A stretch of 64,000 bases of DNA from Shewanella algidipiscicola. Its GTDB lineage: Bacteria; Pseudomonadota; Gammaproteobacteria; Enterobacterales; Shewanellaceae. The notes below the pieces were generated by a model. That model saw only the letters and a list, made by a program, of their open reading frames with translations, was not told where the DNA came from and made no database searches. Below are positions 11,358-22,847 of this stretch, piece by piece. Numbering within the stretch: the first letter of the stretch is position 1; the number at the start of each line of letters is the position of its first letter. The position numbers and the translations under genes were made by a program. The stretch lies in the NCBI RefSeq assembly GCF_003605125.1, contig NZ_QPQT01000008.1, positions 124,001-188,000 on the forward strand, given 5' to 3'.

Positions 11358-11834
11358 CTAGATATATTCAACTTTGATGATTTCAAAATCACTAGTGCCA
11401 CCCGGCGTGGTGATTGAGATTTCATCATTGACGTTTTTACCTATCAAACCACGGGCGATAGGTGAACTAACCGACAACAAATTTTGTTTAATGTTGGCTT
11501 CATCTTCACCCACAATGCGATAGGTGAACTCTTCTTCGGTATCGATATTTAAGATAGTCACTGTCGTCCCAAAAATCACTCGACCAGTATTTTCCATCTT
11601 AGTCACATCGATGATCTGTGCATTAGACAGTTTACCTTCGATGTCACGTACACGCGCTTCACACAAACCTTGCTCTTCGCGGGCCGCATGGTATTCAGCA
11701 TTTTCTTTCAAATCACCCAGCTCTCTGGCAATGCCGATCGCTTCAGCAATCTTAGGACGCTTATCAAACTTTAAAAAATCTAACTCTTTACGTAGTTGTT
11801 CAGCGCCAACTACAGTCATCGGAACCTTATTCAT
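11358..11834 (-). CDS. greA: Transcription elongation factor GreA
   Basis: Rescues backtracked RNA polymerase by stimulating cleavage of the nascent RNA. The 158 residues have the N-terminal coiled-coil with acidic tip ([20 protein letters not shown]), then the C-terminal FKBP-like domain ([16 protein letters not shown]). The ATG follows GGAG. It lies downstream of carAB in the same direction, but the carB terminator and ~300 bases separate the units. That gap holds no other recognisable gene. Confidence 0.97.
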   Translation of the reverse strand: MNKVPMTVVGAEQLRKELDFLKFDKRPKIAEAIGIARELGDLKENAEYHAAREEQGLCEARVRDIEGKLSNAQIIDVTKMENTGRVIFGTTVTILNIDTEEEFTYRIVGEDEANIKQNLLSVSSPIARGLIGKNVNDEISITTPGGTSDFEIIKVEYI

Positions 11835-12110
11835 AGGAACGATCGTCTCCTTAAAAACAAAAGCATCCTAGCCAGCCTGACCCAAGTTTAGGCCACTGAC
11901 TAAGCAAAATAACGCATGGAATACCCCTATTCTATACCGTGATGCCACTAGATGCTATTGAATCACGCTCAGTTAGTCGTAAGCCCATAAGAACGGTGTT
12001 TTTTACTCCGCCTAGCTGAACATATAGCAGGGGCTGCACAGCGTGAATGTAGGCAAACTATGACGAAACAGCAAGAGCCACAAGGGTCATCATTGTAAAA
12101 TAACCCCATG

Positions 12111-12135
12111 AAAAAGGCCGCTATCGCGGCCTTTT
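12111..12135 (-). terminator. Terminator of carAB
   Basis: GGCCGC/GCGGCC stem with a TATC loop. On the minus strand it is followed by a T5 tract. It lies 18 bases beyond the carB stop. Confidence 0.85.
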
Positions 12136-12152
12136 CTTAGCTCAATAACGCC

Positions 12153-15100
12153 TTAACCAGTAATACGCTGGTGCAACTCTTGCACCGACGTCACATTGGT
12201 ACGGTCATCTGCAGCGTGCGCCATGCACGTGGCAAAAGCCGCGTTCAATGTCGTGGTGTAGTTAACCTTATAACGCAATGCACCGCGGCGAAGTTGACGT
12301 GAGTCTTCAATCGCTTGGCGACCTTCGGTGGTGTTCACTATGTAGGTGTATTCATCGTTCTTAATGCGATCAAGAATATGAGGACGACCTTCGTGTACCT
12401 TGTTAACTAAGCGAGGGTTGATCCCTGCCTCGCCCAGCACCACAGCAGTACCGTGAGTGGCATCAATTTCATAGCCAAGTTCAATCAATTTAGCCGCTAA
12501 ATCGGCAACACGATTCTTGTCGCTGTTACGCACAGATAATAACGCACGACCAGACTTAGGCACTTCCGATGTCGCACCAAGCTGTGCTTTAGCGTAAGCT
12601 TCGGCAAACGTATCACCCACGCCCATCACTTCACCTGTTGAGCGCATTTCTGGGCCAAGCAGAGGATCGACACCGGGGAATTTATTGAACGGCAATACCA
12701 CTTCTTTCACTGAGTAGAAAGGCGGAATCACTTCTTGAGTAAAGCCTTGCGATGTTAGTGATTGGCCCGCCATCACGCGCGCGGCAATCTTAGCTAACGG
12801 CACACCCGTCGCCTTAGAGACGAATGGCACGGTACGTGCTGCGCGAGGGTTAACCTCAATCATGTAGATGTTGTTATCTTGCACCGCAAACTGCACATTC
12901 ATCAGGCCGACCACACCCAGCTCCATTGCTAGCTTGCCAACCTGCTCGCGCATTTCAGCTTGAATCGCTTGGCTTAGGGTGTATGGTGGCAGTGAACAAC
13001 CCGAGTCACCAGAGTGAACTCCCGCTTGCTCGATATGCTCCATAATCGCACCAACCACCACGATTTCACCGTCGCAAATAGCGTCGATATCCACTTCAAT
13101 CGCGTTGTCAAGGAAACGGTCTAGCAGCACAGGCGAGGCATTAGACACGCTAACCGCTTCATTAAAGTAGCGACGCAAATCCTGCTCGTCATAAACAATT
13201 TCCATTGCGCGCCCACCCAGTACATAGGATGGACGTACCACGAGCGGATAGCCGATACGCTCGGCGGAAATCACCGCGCCTTCAACCGTGGTTACGGTAT
13301 CATTTTCAGGCTGTTTCATCTCAAGGCGTTCAATCGCTTGCTGGAAACGTTCGCGGTCTTCGGCTCTGTCGATGGCATCAGGGCTGGTACCAATAATAGG
13401 AACCCCAGCGGCTTCTAAATCACGAGCCAACTTAAGTGGCGTTTGGCCACCATACTGGACAATCACCCCTTTGGGCTTTTCGATACGCACTATTTCAAGC
13501 ACATCTTCAAGGGTTATCGATTCGAAATACAGCCTGTCAGAGGTGTCATAATCGGTTGATACTGTCTCTGGGTTACAGTTGACCATAATGGTTTCATAAC
13601 CGTCTTCACGCAGTGCTAATGCGGCGTGAACACAACAGTAATCAAACTCAATCCCTTGACCAATACGGTTTGGCCCACCACCAATCACCATGATTTTTTC
13701 ACGATCTGATGGGTTAGCCTCGCACTCTTCCTCGTAGGTAGAGTACATGTAGGCCGTATCGGTTGAGAACTCTGCGGCACAAGTATCGACGCGCTTGTAC
13801 ACGGGATAGATCTCATGGCGATAGCGCAATTTACGCATCTCGGCTTCACTGACACCTAACAGCACGGCAAGGCGAGAATCGGCAAACCCTTTACGCTTGA
13901 GCTTGTATAAGAAATCCTTATCCATGCCCGACATACCGAGTTCTTTGACTTGCATCTCTAGCGTCAGTAGCTCTTCAATTTGAATAAGGAACCAAGGATC
14001 GATATTGGTCAGCTTAAAAATTTCTTCTAAGCTCAATCCCGCGCGAAATGCATCGCCAATATACCAAATACGGTCTGCACCAGGCTCTTTTAACTCATGT
14101 CGAATACGAGACAAGGCATCCTTATCTTGAATATCGATGATAGTGTCTAGACCATTAACGCCCACTTCTAATCCACGCAGCGCTTTTTGCAGCGACTCTT
14201 GGAAAGTACGGCCAATCGCCATCACTTCACCCACGGACTTCATCTGGGTAGTTAAACGGTCATTGGCACCGGCAAATTTTTCGAAGTTAAAACGCGGCAC
14301 TTTAGTGACAACGTAATCGATTGCAGGCTCAAATGAGGCTGGAGTCGCGCCACCAGTAATGTCGTTGCTTAGTTCATCTAGGGTAAAACCAACGGCAAGT
14401 TTTGCGGCGATTTTAGCAATGGGGAAACCTGTGGCTTTAGATGCCAATGCCGATGAGCGAGACACCCGAGGGTTCATCTCGATGATCACCATACGGCCAT
14501 CTTTAGGGTTGATACCAAACTGCACATTTGAGCCACCGGTTTCAACGCCAATTTCACGCAGTACCGCAAGTGATGCATTACGCATCAACTGATACTCTTT
14601 ATCCGTTAACGTTTGCGCCGGAGCCACTGTAATAGAGTCCCCCGTATGCACGCCCATCGGATCGAAGTTTTCGATTGAACACACGATAATACAGTTATCG
14701 TTGCGGTCACGAACCACTTCCATTTCATATTCTTTCCAGCCAATTAACGACTCATCGATAAGCAATTCATTGGTTGGTGAAAGGTCTAGTCCTTGCGAAC
14801 AGATCTCTTCGAACTCTTCCTTGTTATAGGCGATACCGCCGCCGCTGCCACCCATGGTAAATGAGGGACGAATAATACAAGGGAAACCGACCTCATCGAG
14901 CACGCCATAAGCGTCCTCCATGCTACGGGCGATACCGGCACGCGGACATTCAAGACCGATAGCCTTCATTGCCTCATCGAAGCGGCTGCGATCTTCCGCT
15001 TTGTCGATAGCATCGGCTGTCGCGCCAATCATCTCGACATTAAATTCACTCAATACACCTTCGCTTTCTAGGCGCAGTGCACAGTTAAGTGCGGTTTGAC

Positions 15101-15374
15101 CACCCATGGTAGGCAAAATGGCGTCTGGACGCTCTTTGGCAATAATATTGCGCACCACTTCCCACTGAATCGGCTCGATATAGGTCGCATCGGCCATTTC
15201 AGGGTCGGTCATGATAGTGGCAGGATTCGAGTTAACCAAAATAACTCGGTAACCCTCTTCACGAAGTGCTTTACAGGCCTGAGCGCCCGAGTAATCGAAC
15301 TCACACGCTTGCCCAATCACAATCGGGCCGGCACCTAAGATTAGAATACTTTTTATATCTGTACGTTTTGGCAT
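12153..15374 (-). CDS. carB: Carbamoyl-phosphate synthase large subunit
   Basis: Makes carbamoyl phosphate from bicarbonate, ATP and ammonia delivered by CarA, feeding arginine and pyrimidine synthesis. The 1073 residues hold two homologous ATP-grasp halves. The first begins [22 protein letters not shown] and the second begins [21 protein letters not shown]. Both have the conserved RPS(F/Y) loops ([14 protein letters not shown] and [13 protein letters not shown]). A C-terminal MGS-like allosteric domain carries the ATHGTA segment. It starts 20 bases after the carA stop. Confidence 0.99.
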   Translation of the reverse strand: MPKRTDIKSILILGAGPIVIGQACEFDYSGAQACKALREEGYRVILVNSNPATIMTDPEMADATYIEPIQWEVVRNIIAKERPDAILPTMGGQTALNCALRLESEGVLSEFNVEMIGATADAIDKAEDRSRFDEAMKAIGLECPRAGIARSMEDAYGVLDEVGFPCIIRPSFTMGGSGGGIAYNKEEFEEICSQGLDLSPTNELLIDESLIGWKEYEMEVVRDRNDNCIIVCSIENFDPMGVHTGDSITVAPAQTLTDKEYQLMRNASLAVLREIGVETGGSNVQFGINPKDGRMVIIEMNPRVSRSSALASKATGFPIAKIAAKLAVGFTLDELSNDITGGATPASFEPAIDYVVTKVPRFNFEKFAGANDRLTTQMKSVGEVMAIGRTFQESLQKALRGLEVGVNGLDTIIDIQDKDALSRIRHELKEPGADRIWYIGDAFRAGLSLEEIFKLTNIDPWFLIQIEELLTLEMQVKELGMSGMDKDFLYKLKRKGFADSRLAVLLGVSEAEMRKLRYRHEIYPVYKRVDTCAAEFSTDTAYMYSTYEEECEANPSDREKIMVIGGGPNRIGQGIEFDYCCVHAALALREDGYETIMVNCNPETVSTDYDTSDRLYFESITLEDVLEIVRIEKPKGVIVQYGGQTPLKLARDLEAAGVPIIGTSPDAIDRAEDRERFQQAIERLEMKQPENDTVTTVEGAVISAERIGYPLVVRPSYVLGGRAMEIVYDEQDLRRYFNEAVSVSNASPVLLDRFLDNAIEVDIDAICDGEIVVVGAIMEHIEQAGVHSGDSGCSLPPYTLSQAIQAEMREQVGKLAMELGVVGLMNVQFAVQDNNIYMIEVNPRAARTVPFVSKATGVPLAKIAARVMAGQSLTSQGFTQEVIPPFYSVKEVVLPFNKFPGVDPLLGPEMRSTGEVMGVGDTFAEAYAKAQLGATSEVPKSGRALLSVRNSDKNRVADLAAKLIELGYEIDATHGTAVVLGEAGINPRLVNKVHEGRPHILDRIKNDEYTYIVNTTEGRQAIEDSRQLRRGALRYKVNYTTTLNAAFATCMAHAADDRTNVTSVQELHQRITG

Positions 15375-15394
15375 TACTGAAACCTTCTCCCGGA

Positions 15395-16540
15395 CTACTT
15401 AGCGTGGTGACGATATTGTTCAATCAACTCAATAAAGTGATCAAACAAGGGGGCCGCATCATGTGGACCTGGACTCGCTTCAGGGTGCCCCTGAAAGCTA
15501 AAGGCAGGCTTATCGGTAAGATGGATACCTTGCAACGAACCATCAAATAACGACTTATGCGTCACTCTGATATTATCGGGTAGGCTCGCTTCATCAGCAG
15601 CAAAGCCGTGGTTTTGGCTGGTGATCATCACGTTGCCGAGTTCGATGTTGCTCACGGGATGGTTAGCACCATGGTGACCAAACTTCATCTTTAAGGTTTT
15701 AGCACCGGATGCTAGCGCCAGTAATTGATGCCCTAAACAGATACCAAATACAGGAACGTCGGTTTTTAAGATATCTTGAATCGCGCTAATGGCGTAATCG
15801 CATGGCTCTGGATCCCCTGGGCCATTGGATAAAAACACCCCATCAGGATTCATCGCTAACACTTCGCTAGCAGGCGTTTGGGCGGGAACCACAGTCACAT
15901 CACAACCGCGGTCGACTAACATACGTAAAATATTGCGCTTCACACCATAGTCATAAGCAACGACTTTAAATTTTAGTTCTGCTTCTGGTGTGTCATCCGG
16001 CAGACCGCCGACCAGCCGCCAACTGCCACTGCGCCACTGATATTGCGTGTCAGTGGTCACTTCTTTGGCTAAATCCATGCCTTTTAATCCGGGAAAGGCT
16101 TTAGCGGCAGCTAGGGCTTTGGCTTCATCCATATCACCGACAACGATAGCGCCAGCCTGCGCGCCTTTTTCCCTTAAAATACGCGTCAGTTTACGCGTAT
16201 CAATATCAGCTATGCCGACAACATTATTGGCTTTAAGATAATCACTGAGGGATTGCTGATTTCTGAAGTTACTGGCCATTAGTGGTAAATCTCTAATGAC
16301 TAATCCGCATGCATGCACAGCATCTGATTCGGTATCCTCACTATTGGTTCCTGTGTTACCAATGTGTGGGTAGGTTAAAGTTACAATTTGACGAGAATAG
16401 GATGGATCAGTAAGAATCTCTTGGTAACCAGTCATTGAAGTGTTAAAAACGACTTCTCCAACTGCCAGTCCATCAGCACCAATTGCAGTGCCAGAGAATA
16501 CGGTTCCATCTTCGAGTACGAGTAAGGCAGACTTTGTCAA
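15395..16540 (-). CDS. carA: Carbamoyl-phosphate synthase small subunit (TTG start)
   Basis: Glutamine amidotransferase subunit that supplies ammonia to CarB. The 381 residues hold an N-terminal domain ([18 protein letters not shown]) and a class I amidotransferase domain with the nucleophile loop [13 protein letters not shown] and the His/Glu motif [10 protein letters not shown]. The frame is open 34 codons further upstream, but TTG at 16538-16540 follows a clean GGAGG at good spacing and gives the family start [12 protein letters not shown]. It is the first gene of carAB. Confidence 0.97.
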   Translation of the reverse strand: MTKSALLVLEDGTVFSGTAIGADGLAVGEVVFNTSMTGYQEILTDPSYSRQIVTLTYPHIGNTGTNSEDTESDAVHACGLVIRDLPLMASNFRNQQSLSDYLKANNVVGIADIDTRKLTRILREKGAQAGAIVVGDMDEAKALAAAKAFPGLKGMDLAKEVTTDTQYQWRSGSWRLVGGLPDDTPEAELKFKVVAYDYGVKRNILRMLVDRGCDVTVVPAQTPASEVLAMNPDGVFLSNGPGDPEPCDYAISAIQDILKTDVPVFGICLGHQLLALASGAKTLKMKFGHHGANHPVSNIELGNVMITSQNHGFAADEASLPDNIRVTHKSLFDGSLQGIHLTDKPAFSFQGHPEASPGPHDAAPLFDHFIELIEQYRHHAK

Positions 16541-16692
16541 CGCGACCTCCGAAAAGAGCCAAGCCATTGTATAATAGGGTTTTATCTTGCTTTTAAAATA
16601 CCAATTTCCGCTGAAATACGAAATTTTGACAAATTCCGTCAATTCTATAGGTCAAGTAGCAACTCGTCTATAGGTAGCTGGTAGTTTATTTC

Positions 16693-16720
16693 AAAAAAAA
16701 ACGCCATATGGGCGTTTTTT
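16693..16720 (-). terminator. Terminator of dapB
   Basis: AAACGCC/GGCGTTT stem with a short loop and a long T-tract on the minus strand, directly after the dapB stop. The rest of the dapB-carA gap probably holds the carA promoter (a TATTAT -10-like element lies about 30 bases upstream of the TTG), but no operator is clear. Confidence 0.85.
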
Positions 16721-16728
16721 ATTAAATA

Positions 16729-17544
16729 CTAATCTTTCAGGCCTAACACCTGTTGCATGTCATAAAGACCCGGATCTTGATCGCCAAGCCAAAATGCGGC
16801 GCGCATAGCACCATTGGCAAAGGTCATTCTACTGGATGCTTTATGGGTGATCTCCAAACACTCACCGATGTCGGCAAACATCGCCGTGTGCTCACCGACT
16901 AAATCGCCAGCACGGATCGTTGAGAAACCTATGGTCTCGCGCGAACGCTCTTCCATTATGCCCTCTCGGCCATAAACGGCACATTTTTCAAGATCGCGGC
17001 CTAGCACATCAGCAATCACCTCGCCCATCTTAAGCGCTGTACCAGAAGGCGCATCCTTCTTGTATCTGTGATGACCTTCGATGATCTCGATATCGGTATA
17101 GTCGCCCATCACCTCGGCGGCTAATTCCAACAAACGCCACATCAGATTCACCCCAACAGACATATTGGGCGCCATCACGATAGGCGTGGTTTCGCCATAT
17201 GCAGCAATCAGCTCTTTTTGAGCATGGTTAAAGCCTGTGGTACCGATAACGATACCCTTACCATTGCGTGCACACCAATCGGTATGTACCACGCTGGCTT
17301 CAGGAGAAGTGAAGTCGATCAAAATATCAAAGTCATCGACAGCTTGATCAAGCGAATCGGTGATCGCCACATTCATCGCCCCGACACCAGCAAGCTCACC
17401 CGCATCGACACCTATCAGTGTCGAGCCAGCACGCTCAATCGCAGCACCTAAAAAGATATTGCTACTCAGTTTGGCCGATTCAATAAGAGTTCGACCCATT
17501 CGGCCGCTGCCACCAGTAATAGCGACTCTTACTTGCTCTGTCAT
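16729..17544 (-). CDS. dapB: 4-hydroxy-tetrahydrodipicolinate reductase
   Basis: NAD(P)H-dependent reductase of the diaminopimelate/lysine pathway. The 271 residues have the Rossmann motif [14 protein letters not shown], the central GTTGF segment, and the catalytic and substrate-binding [16 protein letters not shown]. The C-terminal half ends [19 protein letters not shown]. It precedes carA in the same direction, a common gammaproteobacterial order, but has its own terminator. Confidence 0.98.
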   Translation of the reverse strand: MTEQVRVAITGGSGRMGRTLIESAKLSSNIFLGAAIERAGSTLIGVDAGELAGVGAMNVAITDSLDQAVDDFDILIDFTSPEASVVHTDWCARNGKGIVIGTTGFNHAQKELIAAYGETTPIVMAPNMSVGVNLMWRLLELAAEVMGDYTDIEIIEGHHRYKKDAPSGTALKMGEVIADVLGRDLEKCAVYGREGIMEERSRETIGFSTIRAGDLVGEHTAMFADIGECLEITHKASSRMTFANGAMRAAFWLGDQDPGLYDMQQVLGLKD

Positions 17545-17633
17545 CTACTTCTCCCTTCGATCTATATTGCGCTGTTTTACGGTTTATTATTATGTCCAAT
17601 AGACCACAAAACTCGCTTTAAATACAATACAAA

Positions 17634-17664
17634 AAAAAGCCTAAGCAATCGCTTAGGCTTTTTT
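17634..17664 (-). terminator. Terminator of the FKBP gene
   Basis: A 9-bp stem AGCCTAAGC/GCTTAGGCT with loop AATC, flanked by A8 and T6 runs. It lies just after the fklB stop and could act in both directions. Confidence 0.9.
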
Positions 17665-17665
17665 A

Positions 17666-18283
17666 TTAAAGTATATCGAGCAACTCAACTTCAAACACTA
17701 ACGCCGAGTATGGCGGGATTGATGCACCAGCACCACGCTCGCCGTAAGCTAGGTGATGCGGAACATACAGCTTCCACTTAGACCCAACAGGCATAAGTTG
17801 TAGTGCTTCGGTCCAACCGGCAATCACGCCAGACACTGGGAACTCGGCAGGTTGATCACGTAATACTGAGCTGTCAAATACGTCACCACCGATAAAAGTA
17901 CCATGGTAGTGAGTACGAACAGTAGAATCATAAGCAGGCTTATCACCATTACCTTCGGTAATGATCTCATACTGCAGACCAGACTCTAGGGTCACGACAC
18001 CTTCACGTTGTTGGTTTTGCGCAAGGAAAGTATCACCTTCAGCAGACGCAGCTGCTGCTGCAGCTTCTTGTACCTTCTGAATACGCTGACTAATTTCAGT
18101 GAAGGCAGTTTGAAGATCTTGCATAGAAACCGCACTCTCTTTACCGTCAAACGCATCAGATAGACCAACTTGTACAGCTGAAATATCAATACCTTCAAAA
18201 GAGTTTGCCGCTAATTGCTCGCCTAGTTGGCGACCGACACCGTAGCTGGCATGCTGTTCAATTGTGGTGAACTTGTCAGACAT
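17666..18283 (-). CDS. fklB: FKBP-type peptidyl-prolyl isomerase, FklB/FKBP22-like
   Basis: Prolyl isomerase assisting protein folding. The 205 residues comprise an N-terminal dimerisation helix domain (FTTIEQHASYGVGRQLGEQL) with the linker helix SQRIQKVQEAAAAAAS. The C-terminal FKBP domain carries VRTHYHGTFIGGDVFDSS, GVIAGWTEALQLMPVGSKW and PPYSALVFEVELL. There is no signal peptide, so cytoplasmic FklB fits better than periplasmic FkpA. Confidence 0.93.
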   Translation of the reverse strand: MSDKFTTIEQHASYGVGRQLGEQLAANSFEGIDISAVQVGLSDAFDGKESAVSMQDLQTAFTEISQRIQKVQEAAAAAASAEGDTFLAQNQQREGVVTLESGLQYEIITEGNGDKPAYDSTVRTHYHGTFIGGDVFDSSVLRDQPAEFPVSGVIAGWTEALQLMPVGSKWKLYVPHHLAYGERGAGASIPPYSALVFEVELLDIL

Positions 18284-18364
18284 AATGATAATACTCTCAT
18301 TTATTCAATTAATTTCGCGGCGGATCCTACCATACTATGCAACAAAAAACTCGCGAATAGCCAA

Positions 18365-19153
18365 TTAGTCACAGCTATTTTTTACCTTAGCTTGGCTTGC
18401 CTGATATAAGGGCATCACCTTAGGTTGCATCTGCTGTAAATCGGCAATACGACGTCCGTGGGACGGGTGTGTCGAGAGCAACTCGGGGCCTTGGCTGCCC
18501 CCCGCCTTGGCCATATTTTGCCACAGTTTAATGCTTTGACTGGGGTCGAACCCCGCCCGAGCCATTAACTCAACGCCCATAATATCGGCCTCACTTTCTT
18601 GCTCTCGACCATAGGGCAGTACAAAGCCCACTTGGGCACCCAAACCCAGCGCCGCCATATAAAGGTCGCGATTGCTCACCCCGCTGACATCCAGTGCCGC
18701 ATTCGCCAGTTGCATGCCAACCCCTGTCATCTGCGCCCGAGAGACTTGCTCATTACTGTGATTGGCTAGCACATGTGCCACCTCATGCCCAATAACGGTT
18801 GCAAGCTGATCTTGATTCGTCGCCACTTTGAGCAAGCCGGTATACACCCCAATATGGCCACCAGGCAATGCAAAGGCGTTTATCTGCTCAGACTCAAATA
18901 GCACCACCTCCCATTTGGGTTGTCCGACAGGCAATACCGCGGTAATGCGAGAGGCGACGCAGCGAACATAGGCGATACGTTGCTTATCTTTACTTAAGGC
19001 TTGTTGCTGTTTCATCTGCTCAAATGATTCGGCACCCATTTGATCCATCTGCTGCGCCGAAAACAGCAAGGTTTGCGATCGCCCTGTGGGCGACTGATTT
19101 GTCGCGCAGCCGGCTAATATGACTAGTATTACCACTGTTATCATCTGTTTCAT
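18365..19153 (-). CDS. M48-family zinc metalloprotease lipoprotein (LoiP/BepA-like)
   Basis: Predicted lipoprotein protease of the envelope. The lipobox LAGC near residues 13-16 ends a short hydrophobic signal. The zinc motif HEVAH lies in TVIGHEVAHVLANHSNE, and the third metal ligand is the Glu in EQESEADIMGVEL. An STHPSH segment near the C-terminus is typical of the group. Length and domain content fit the YggG/LoiP class. Two adjacent ATGs (19154-19156 and 19151-19153) follow AAAGGA; the second has better spacing. It is transcribed alone between fklB and dnaJ. Confidence 0.88.
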   Translation of the reverse strand: MKQMITVVILVILAGCATNQSPTGRSQTLLFSAQQMDQMGAESFEQMKQQQALSKDKQRIAYVRCVASRITAVLPVGQPKWEVVLFESEQINAFALPGGHIGVYTGLLKVATNQDQLATVIGHEVAHVLANHSNEQVSRAQMTGVGMQLANAALDVSGVSNRDLYMAALGLGAQVGFVLPYGREQESEADIMGVELMARAGFDPSQSIKLWQNMAKAGGSQGPELLSTHPSHGRRIADLQQMQPKVMPLYQASQAKVKNSCD

Positions 19154-19370
19154 CATCAATTCCTTTAGGGGCCACCAGCCAGCAACTATGCCACAAAATG
19201 CAACGGATACTCTATCATCATAATACTCGCCCTAATCACAACAATCTTTCGTCATAATAGTGCCTCGATATCATGGCTAAAGGAGCTAGAGGCTACGGGC
19301 TTAATCGTTTGTGATAATGTCGAGTAAAGTTGAGCCGTTGCAGCATATATTAGCGAGAGTAGGCCATAAA

Positions 19371-19397
19371 AAAACCTCGCATTGCGAGGTTTTTTTA
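19371..19397 (-). terminator. Terminator of dnaKJ
   Basis: CCTCGC/GCGAGG stem with an ATT loop and A/T runs on both sides, 18 bases after the dnaJ stop. The upstream ~200 bases toward the M48 gene contain no gene. Confidence 0.9.
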
Positions 19398-19414
19398 GAT
19401 GTTAACGCTTAGCA

Positions 19415-20545
19415 TTAACTATTTAAGTCTTGAAAGAACTTTTTCACACCATCGAAAAAGCCTTCAGCTTTAGGGCTGTGCTTTTTTGCCGACCCCGTCA
19501 GTGTTTTGTCAAAATCACGCAGTAACTCTTTTTGCTTTTCGCTTAAGTTGACTGGTGTTTCCATCACAACTTTACACAGTAGGTCACCCACTGCATGGCT
19601 GCGAACCGACTTCACCCCTTTGCCGCGTAAACGGAACATACGTCCTGTTTGTGTCTCGGCTGGGATCTTAAGGCTCACCTTACCATCAAGGGTGGGCACT
19701 TCAATCTCACCGCCCAGGGCTGCTGTGCTAAATGAGATAGGCACTTCACAGTACAGGTTGTTGCCATCACGCACGAAAATAGCATGTTCTCGCACCGTGA
19801 CTTGAACATATAAGTCACCTGCTGGTGCGCCAAACTCGCCCGCTTCACCTTCGCCAGAGAGACGAATGCGATCGCCAGTATCCACCCCAGCTGGGATTTT
19901 AACTGACAGGGTTTTACTCTTCTCGACGCGACCTTCGCCATGACACTTGTTGCAAGGATCTTTAATGATCTTGCCACGACCATGACATGTCGGACAGGCT
20001 TGCTGTACGGCAAAGAAACCTTGGCGCATCTGCACTTGGCCTTGGCCATGACAGGTGCCACATGTGGTTGGCGATGAGCCTCTTTTCGCGCCACTACCAT
20101 CACACGCATCACATGCTGCAAGGGTAGGAATGCGTAGTTCTTTGGTTAAGCCCCTGACCGCTTCTTCAAGGGACAGTTCGAGGTTGTAACGTAAGTCACT
20201 ACCGCGCGCTGCTTGACGCTGACCACCACGACGGCCACCACCAAAGATATCGCCAAACACATCGCCGAACACATCACCGAAATCGGCACCGCCGCCGAAT
20301 CCGCCGCCACCACGATTAGGATCGACGCCCGCATGACCAAACTGATCATAGGCGGCTTTCTTATCGCTGTCGGTTAGGATTTCGTAGGCTTCTTTTACCT
20401 CTTTAAAGCGGGTTTCAGCCTCTTTGTCACCCGGATTACGATCTGGGTGAAACTTCATGGCTAGCCGCTTATAAGCCTTTTTAATCTCTCGTTCGCTGGC
20501 GTCACGACCCACGCCTAATACTTCGTAATAATCTCGCTTTGACAT
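19415..20545 (-). CDS. dnaJ: Chaperone protein DnaJ
   Basis: Hsp40 co-chaperone that delivers substrates to DnaK and stimulates its ATPase. The 376 residues contain the J domain with HPD at about residues 33-35, the G/F-rich linker ([18 protein letters not shown]), and four CxxCxGxG zinc modules ([32 protein letters not shown]). The C-terminal substrate-binding barrels follow. It is 89 bases downstream of dnaK in the same heat-shock operon. Confidence 0.99.
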   Translation of the reverse strand: MSKRDYYEVLGVGRDASEREIKKAYKRLAMKFHPDRNPGDKEAETRFKEVKEAYEILTDSDKKAAYDQFGHAGVDPNRGGGGFGGGADFGDVFGDVFGDIFGGGRRGGQRQAARGSDLRYNLELSLEEAVRGLTKELRIPTLAACDACDGSGAKRGSSPTTCGTCHGQGQVQMRQGFFAVQQACPTCHGRGKIIKDPCNKCHGEGRVEKSKTLSVKIPAGVDTGDRIRLSGEGEAGEFGAPAGDLYVQVTVREHAIFVRDGNNLYCEVPISFSTAALGGEIEVPTLDGKVSLKIPAETQTGRMFRLRGKGVKSVRSHAVGDLLCKVVMETPVNLSEKQKELLRDFDKTLTGSAKKHSPKAEGFFDGVKKFFQDLNS

Positions 20546-20634
20546 AGTCTTATACTTTCTGCGCTAGAGTTGTACGAACGGGCGTTAGAGTTTCCCCATA
20601 ACGCCCGCTGAAAATAATTTAGGCTAAGCCTGAA

Positions 20635-22548
20635 TTATTTTTTGTCGTCTTTAACTTCTTCGAACTCAGCATCGACAACATCATCAGCAGACGAATCAGT
20701 TGATTTTTCAGCTTGTTCGCCTTGGCTTGCTTGCGCCTTAGCTTGAGCAATTTCCATCAACTTAGCAGATGCTTCCATCAGTGCTTGAGTCGCTTTCTCG
20801 ATAGCTTCTTTGTCGTTACCTTTACTGGCGGCATCAACATCGGCCATCGCAGCTTCAATTTTCTCTTTGTCTTCACTTGGTAGCGCATCACCTGCTTCTT
20901 CGATCTGCTTCTTGGTCGCATGTACCATGCCATCGGCTTGGTTACGGGCGGTTACAAGCGCTTCGAATTTAGCATCTTCGTCTGCGTGTGCTTCAGCATC
21001 ACGAACCATAGCTTCAACTTCTTCTTCACTTAGACCAGAAGAGGCTTTAATGGTGATAGCCTGTGCTTTACCTGTCTTCTTGTCAGTCGCAGACACATGC
21101 AAGATACCATCAGCATCGATATCGAACGCCACTTCAATTTGTGGCATACCGCGTGGTGCAGGCTCGATACCTTCTAGGTTAAATTGACCTAGAGACTTGT
21201 TGGCACTTGACTGCTTACGCTCACCTTGAAGTACGTGAATCGTCACCGCACTTTGGTTGTCATCTGCTGTAGAGAAGGTTTGACTCGCCTTAGTTGGGAT
21301 AGTCGTGTTCTTCTCAATTAGCTTAGTCATTACACTACCCATGGTTTCGATACCAAGAGAAAGTGGTGTAACGTCTAGCAATAGTACGTCTTTTACGTCA
21401 CCAGAAAGTACACCAGCTTGAACTGCTGCACCGATAGCTACCGCTTCGTCTGGGTTAACGTCTTGGCGGATCTCTTTACCAAAGAAGGCAGAAACTTCTG
21501 CGCGTACTTTAGGCATACGAGTCTGACCACCAACCAAAATCACTTCGTTTACATCCGATACTGATAGATCAGCATCAGCCAAAGCCACTTTTAGAGGCTC
21601 AAGTGTACGAGCGATCAAATCTTCAACCAATGACTCAAGTTTAGCGCGAGTAACCTTAACCACTAAGTGCTTAGGACCTGTCGCATCTGCCGTAATGTAA
21701 GGCAAGTTAACTTCAGTCTGTGTGGTGCTAGAAAGTTCAATCTTCGCTTTTTCAGCAGCTTCTTTTAGACGCTGCATTGCTAGCGGATCGTTACGTAGAT
21801 CGATTGACTGCTCTTTCTTGAACTCATCAGCTAGGTAGTTGATTAGACGGTTGTCAAAATCTTCACCACCTAAGTGAGTGTCACCGTTTGTGGCCAGTAC
21901 TTCGAATGTTTGCTCGCCATCTACGCTGTCGATTTCGATGATAGAGATATCGAATGTACCACCACCTAAGTCGTACACAGCAACAACGTTATCGCCTTGC
22001 TTCTTATCGATACCGTAAGCCAATGCCGCAGCAGTTGGTTCGTTAATAATACGTTTAACTTCAAGACCCGCGATGCGACCAGCATCTTTAGTCGCTTGAC
22101 GCTGTGAGTCGTTAAAGTATGCTGGAACGGTAATTACCGCTTCTGTTACTGGCTCACCTAAAAAGTCTTCGGCAGTCTTCTTCATCTTTTTCAGAATTTC
22201 TGCAGACACTTGTGGTGGCGCCATTTTCTTACCGTGCGCTTCAACCCATGCATCACCGTTGTCAGCACCGATGATCTTAAATGGCATGATGTCTACATCG
22301 CGCTGTACTTCGTCATCTTTAAAACGACGACCAATAAGACGCTTAATCGCAAAGAAGGTGTTCTTTGGGTTTGTTACCGCTTGGCGCTTAGCTGGCTGAC
22401 CCACTAATACTTCTTCACCTGTGTAAGCGATGATTGAGGGAGTCGTGCGATCGCCCTCTGCGTTTTCAATTACGCGAGCCTTGCCACCATCTAATACTGC
22501 AACACAAGAGTTGGTTGTACCTAAATCGATACCAATAATTTTACCCAT
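20635..22548 (-). CDS. dnaK: Chaperone protein DnaK (Hsp70)
   Basis: ATP-driven Hsp70 chaperone. The 637 residues hold the ATPase domain ([45 protein letters not shown]). The interdomain linker [15 protein letters not shown], the beta-sandwich substrate domain, and a lidded C-terminus ending in acidic [10 protein letters not shown] follow. The frame opens four codons earlier, but ATG at 22546-22548 gives the family start [13 protein letters not shown] and follows GGAGGAC. It is driven by sigma32-type promoters upstream. Confidence 0.99.
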   Translation of the reverse strand: MGKIIGIDLGTTNSCVAVLDGGKARVIENAEGDRTTPSIIAYTGEEVLVGQPAKRQAVTNPKNTFFAIKRLIGRRFKDDEVQRDVDIMPFKIIGADNGDAWVEAHGKKMAPPQVSAEILKKMKKTAEDFLGEPVTEAVITVPAYFNDSQRQATKDAGRIAGLEVKRIINEPTAAALAYGIDKKQGDNVVAVYDLGGGTFDISIIEIDSVDGEQTFEVLATNGDTHLGGEDFDNRLINYLADEFKKEQSIDLRNDPLAMQRLKEAAEKAKIELSSTTQTEVNLPYITADATGPKHLVVKVTRAKLESLVEDLIARTLEPLKVALADADLSVSDVNEVILVGGQTRMPKVRAEVSAFFGKEIRQDVNPDEAVAIGAAVQAGVLSGDVKDVLLLDVTPLSLGIETMGSVMTKLIEKNTTIPTKASQTFSTADDNQSAVTIHVLQGERKQSSANKSLGQFNLEGIEPAPRGMPQIEVAFDIDADGILHVSATDKKTGKAQAITIKASSGLSEEEVEAMVRDAEAHADEDAKFEALVTARNQADGMVHATKKQIEEAGDALPSEDKEKIEAAMADVDAASKGNDKEAIEKATQALMEASAKLMEIAQAKAQASQGEQAEKSTDSSADDVVDAEFEEVKDDKK

Positions 22549-22601
22549 GGAGTCCTCCAATAAAAACTTTTAACGAATGCTAAATTTGTCATCTGATTCA
22601 G

Positions 22602-22630
22602 ATATGGGGATAGGCGTCGTGATTTTCAAG
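22602..22630 (-). promoter_or_regulatory. Sigma32 heat-shock promoter P1 of dnaKJ
   Basis: On the minus strand CTTGAAA (22624-22630), a 14-base spacer, then CCCCATAT (22602-22609) form a near-perfect sigma32 promoter. It lies about 55 bases upstream of the dnaK start. Confidence 0.9.
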
Positions 22631-22667
22631 CCTTACTATCCAAACCAATATCTTTCCTTAACACCCT

Positions 22668-22695
22668 ATATTGGGCCACCAGAGATGATTACAAG
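22668..22695 (-). promoter_or_regulatory. Second sigma32-like promoter P2 of dnaKJ
   Basis: CTTGTAA (22689-22695), a 13-base spacer and CCCAATAT (22668-22675) on the minus strand resemble sigma32 elements with one mismatch per box. Tandem heat-shock promoters also occur upstream of dnaK in E. coli. Confidence 0.6.
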
Positions 22696-22847
22696 GGTTA
22701 AAAATATAAAAATTAACTTAATTGAACATTTTTTTGGCTGAAAGCCAGTTCACCCGCCATTTGATGGGTATAATGTAAACAATTAACCACCCTCGACAGC
22801 CTACGATAATCCTACCGTGAGCTATTTTCAGTTAGTGAGATAAATCA

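Noticed and set aside
12900..13560. Several 60-90-residue ORFs antisense to carB
   Set aside because: They are shadows of the carB frame with no ribosome sites or family signal.
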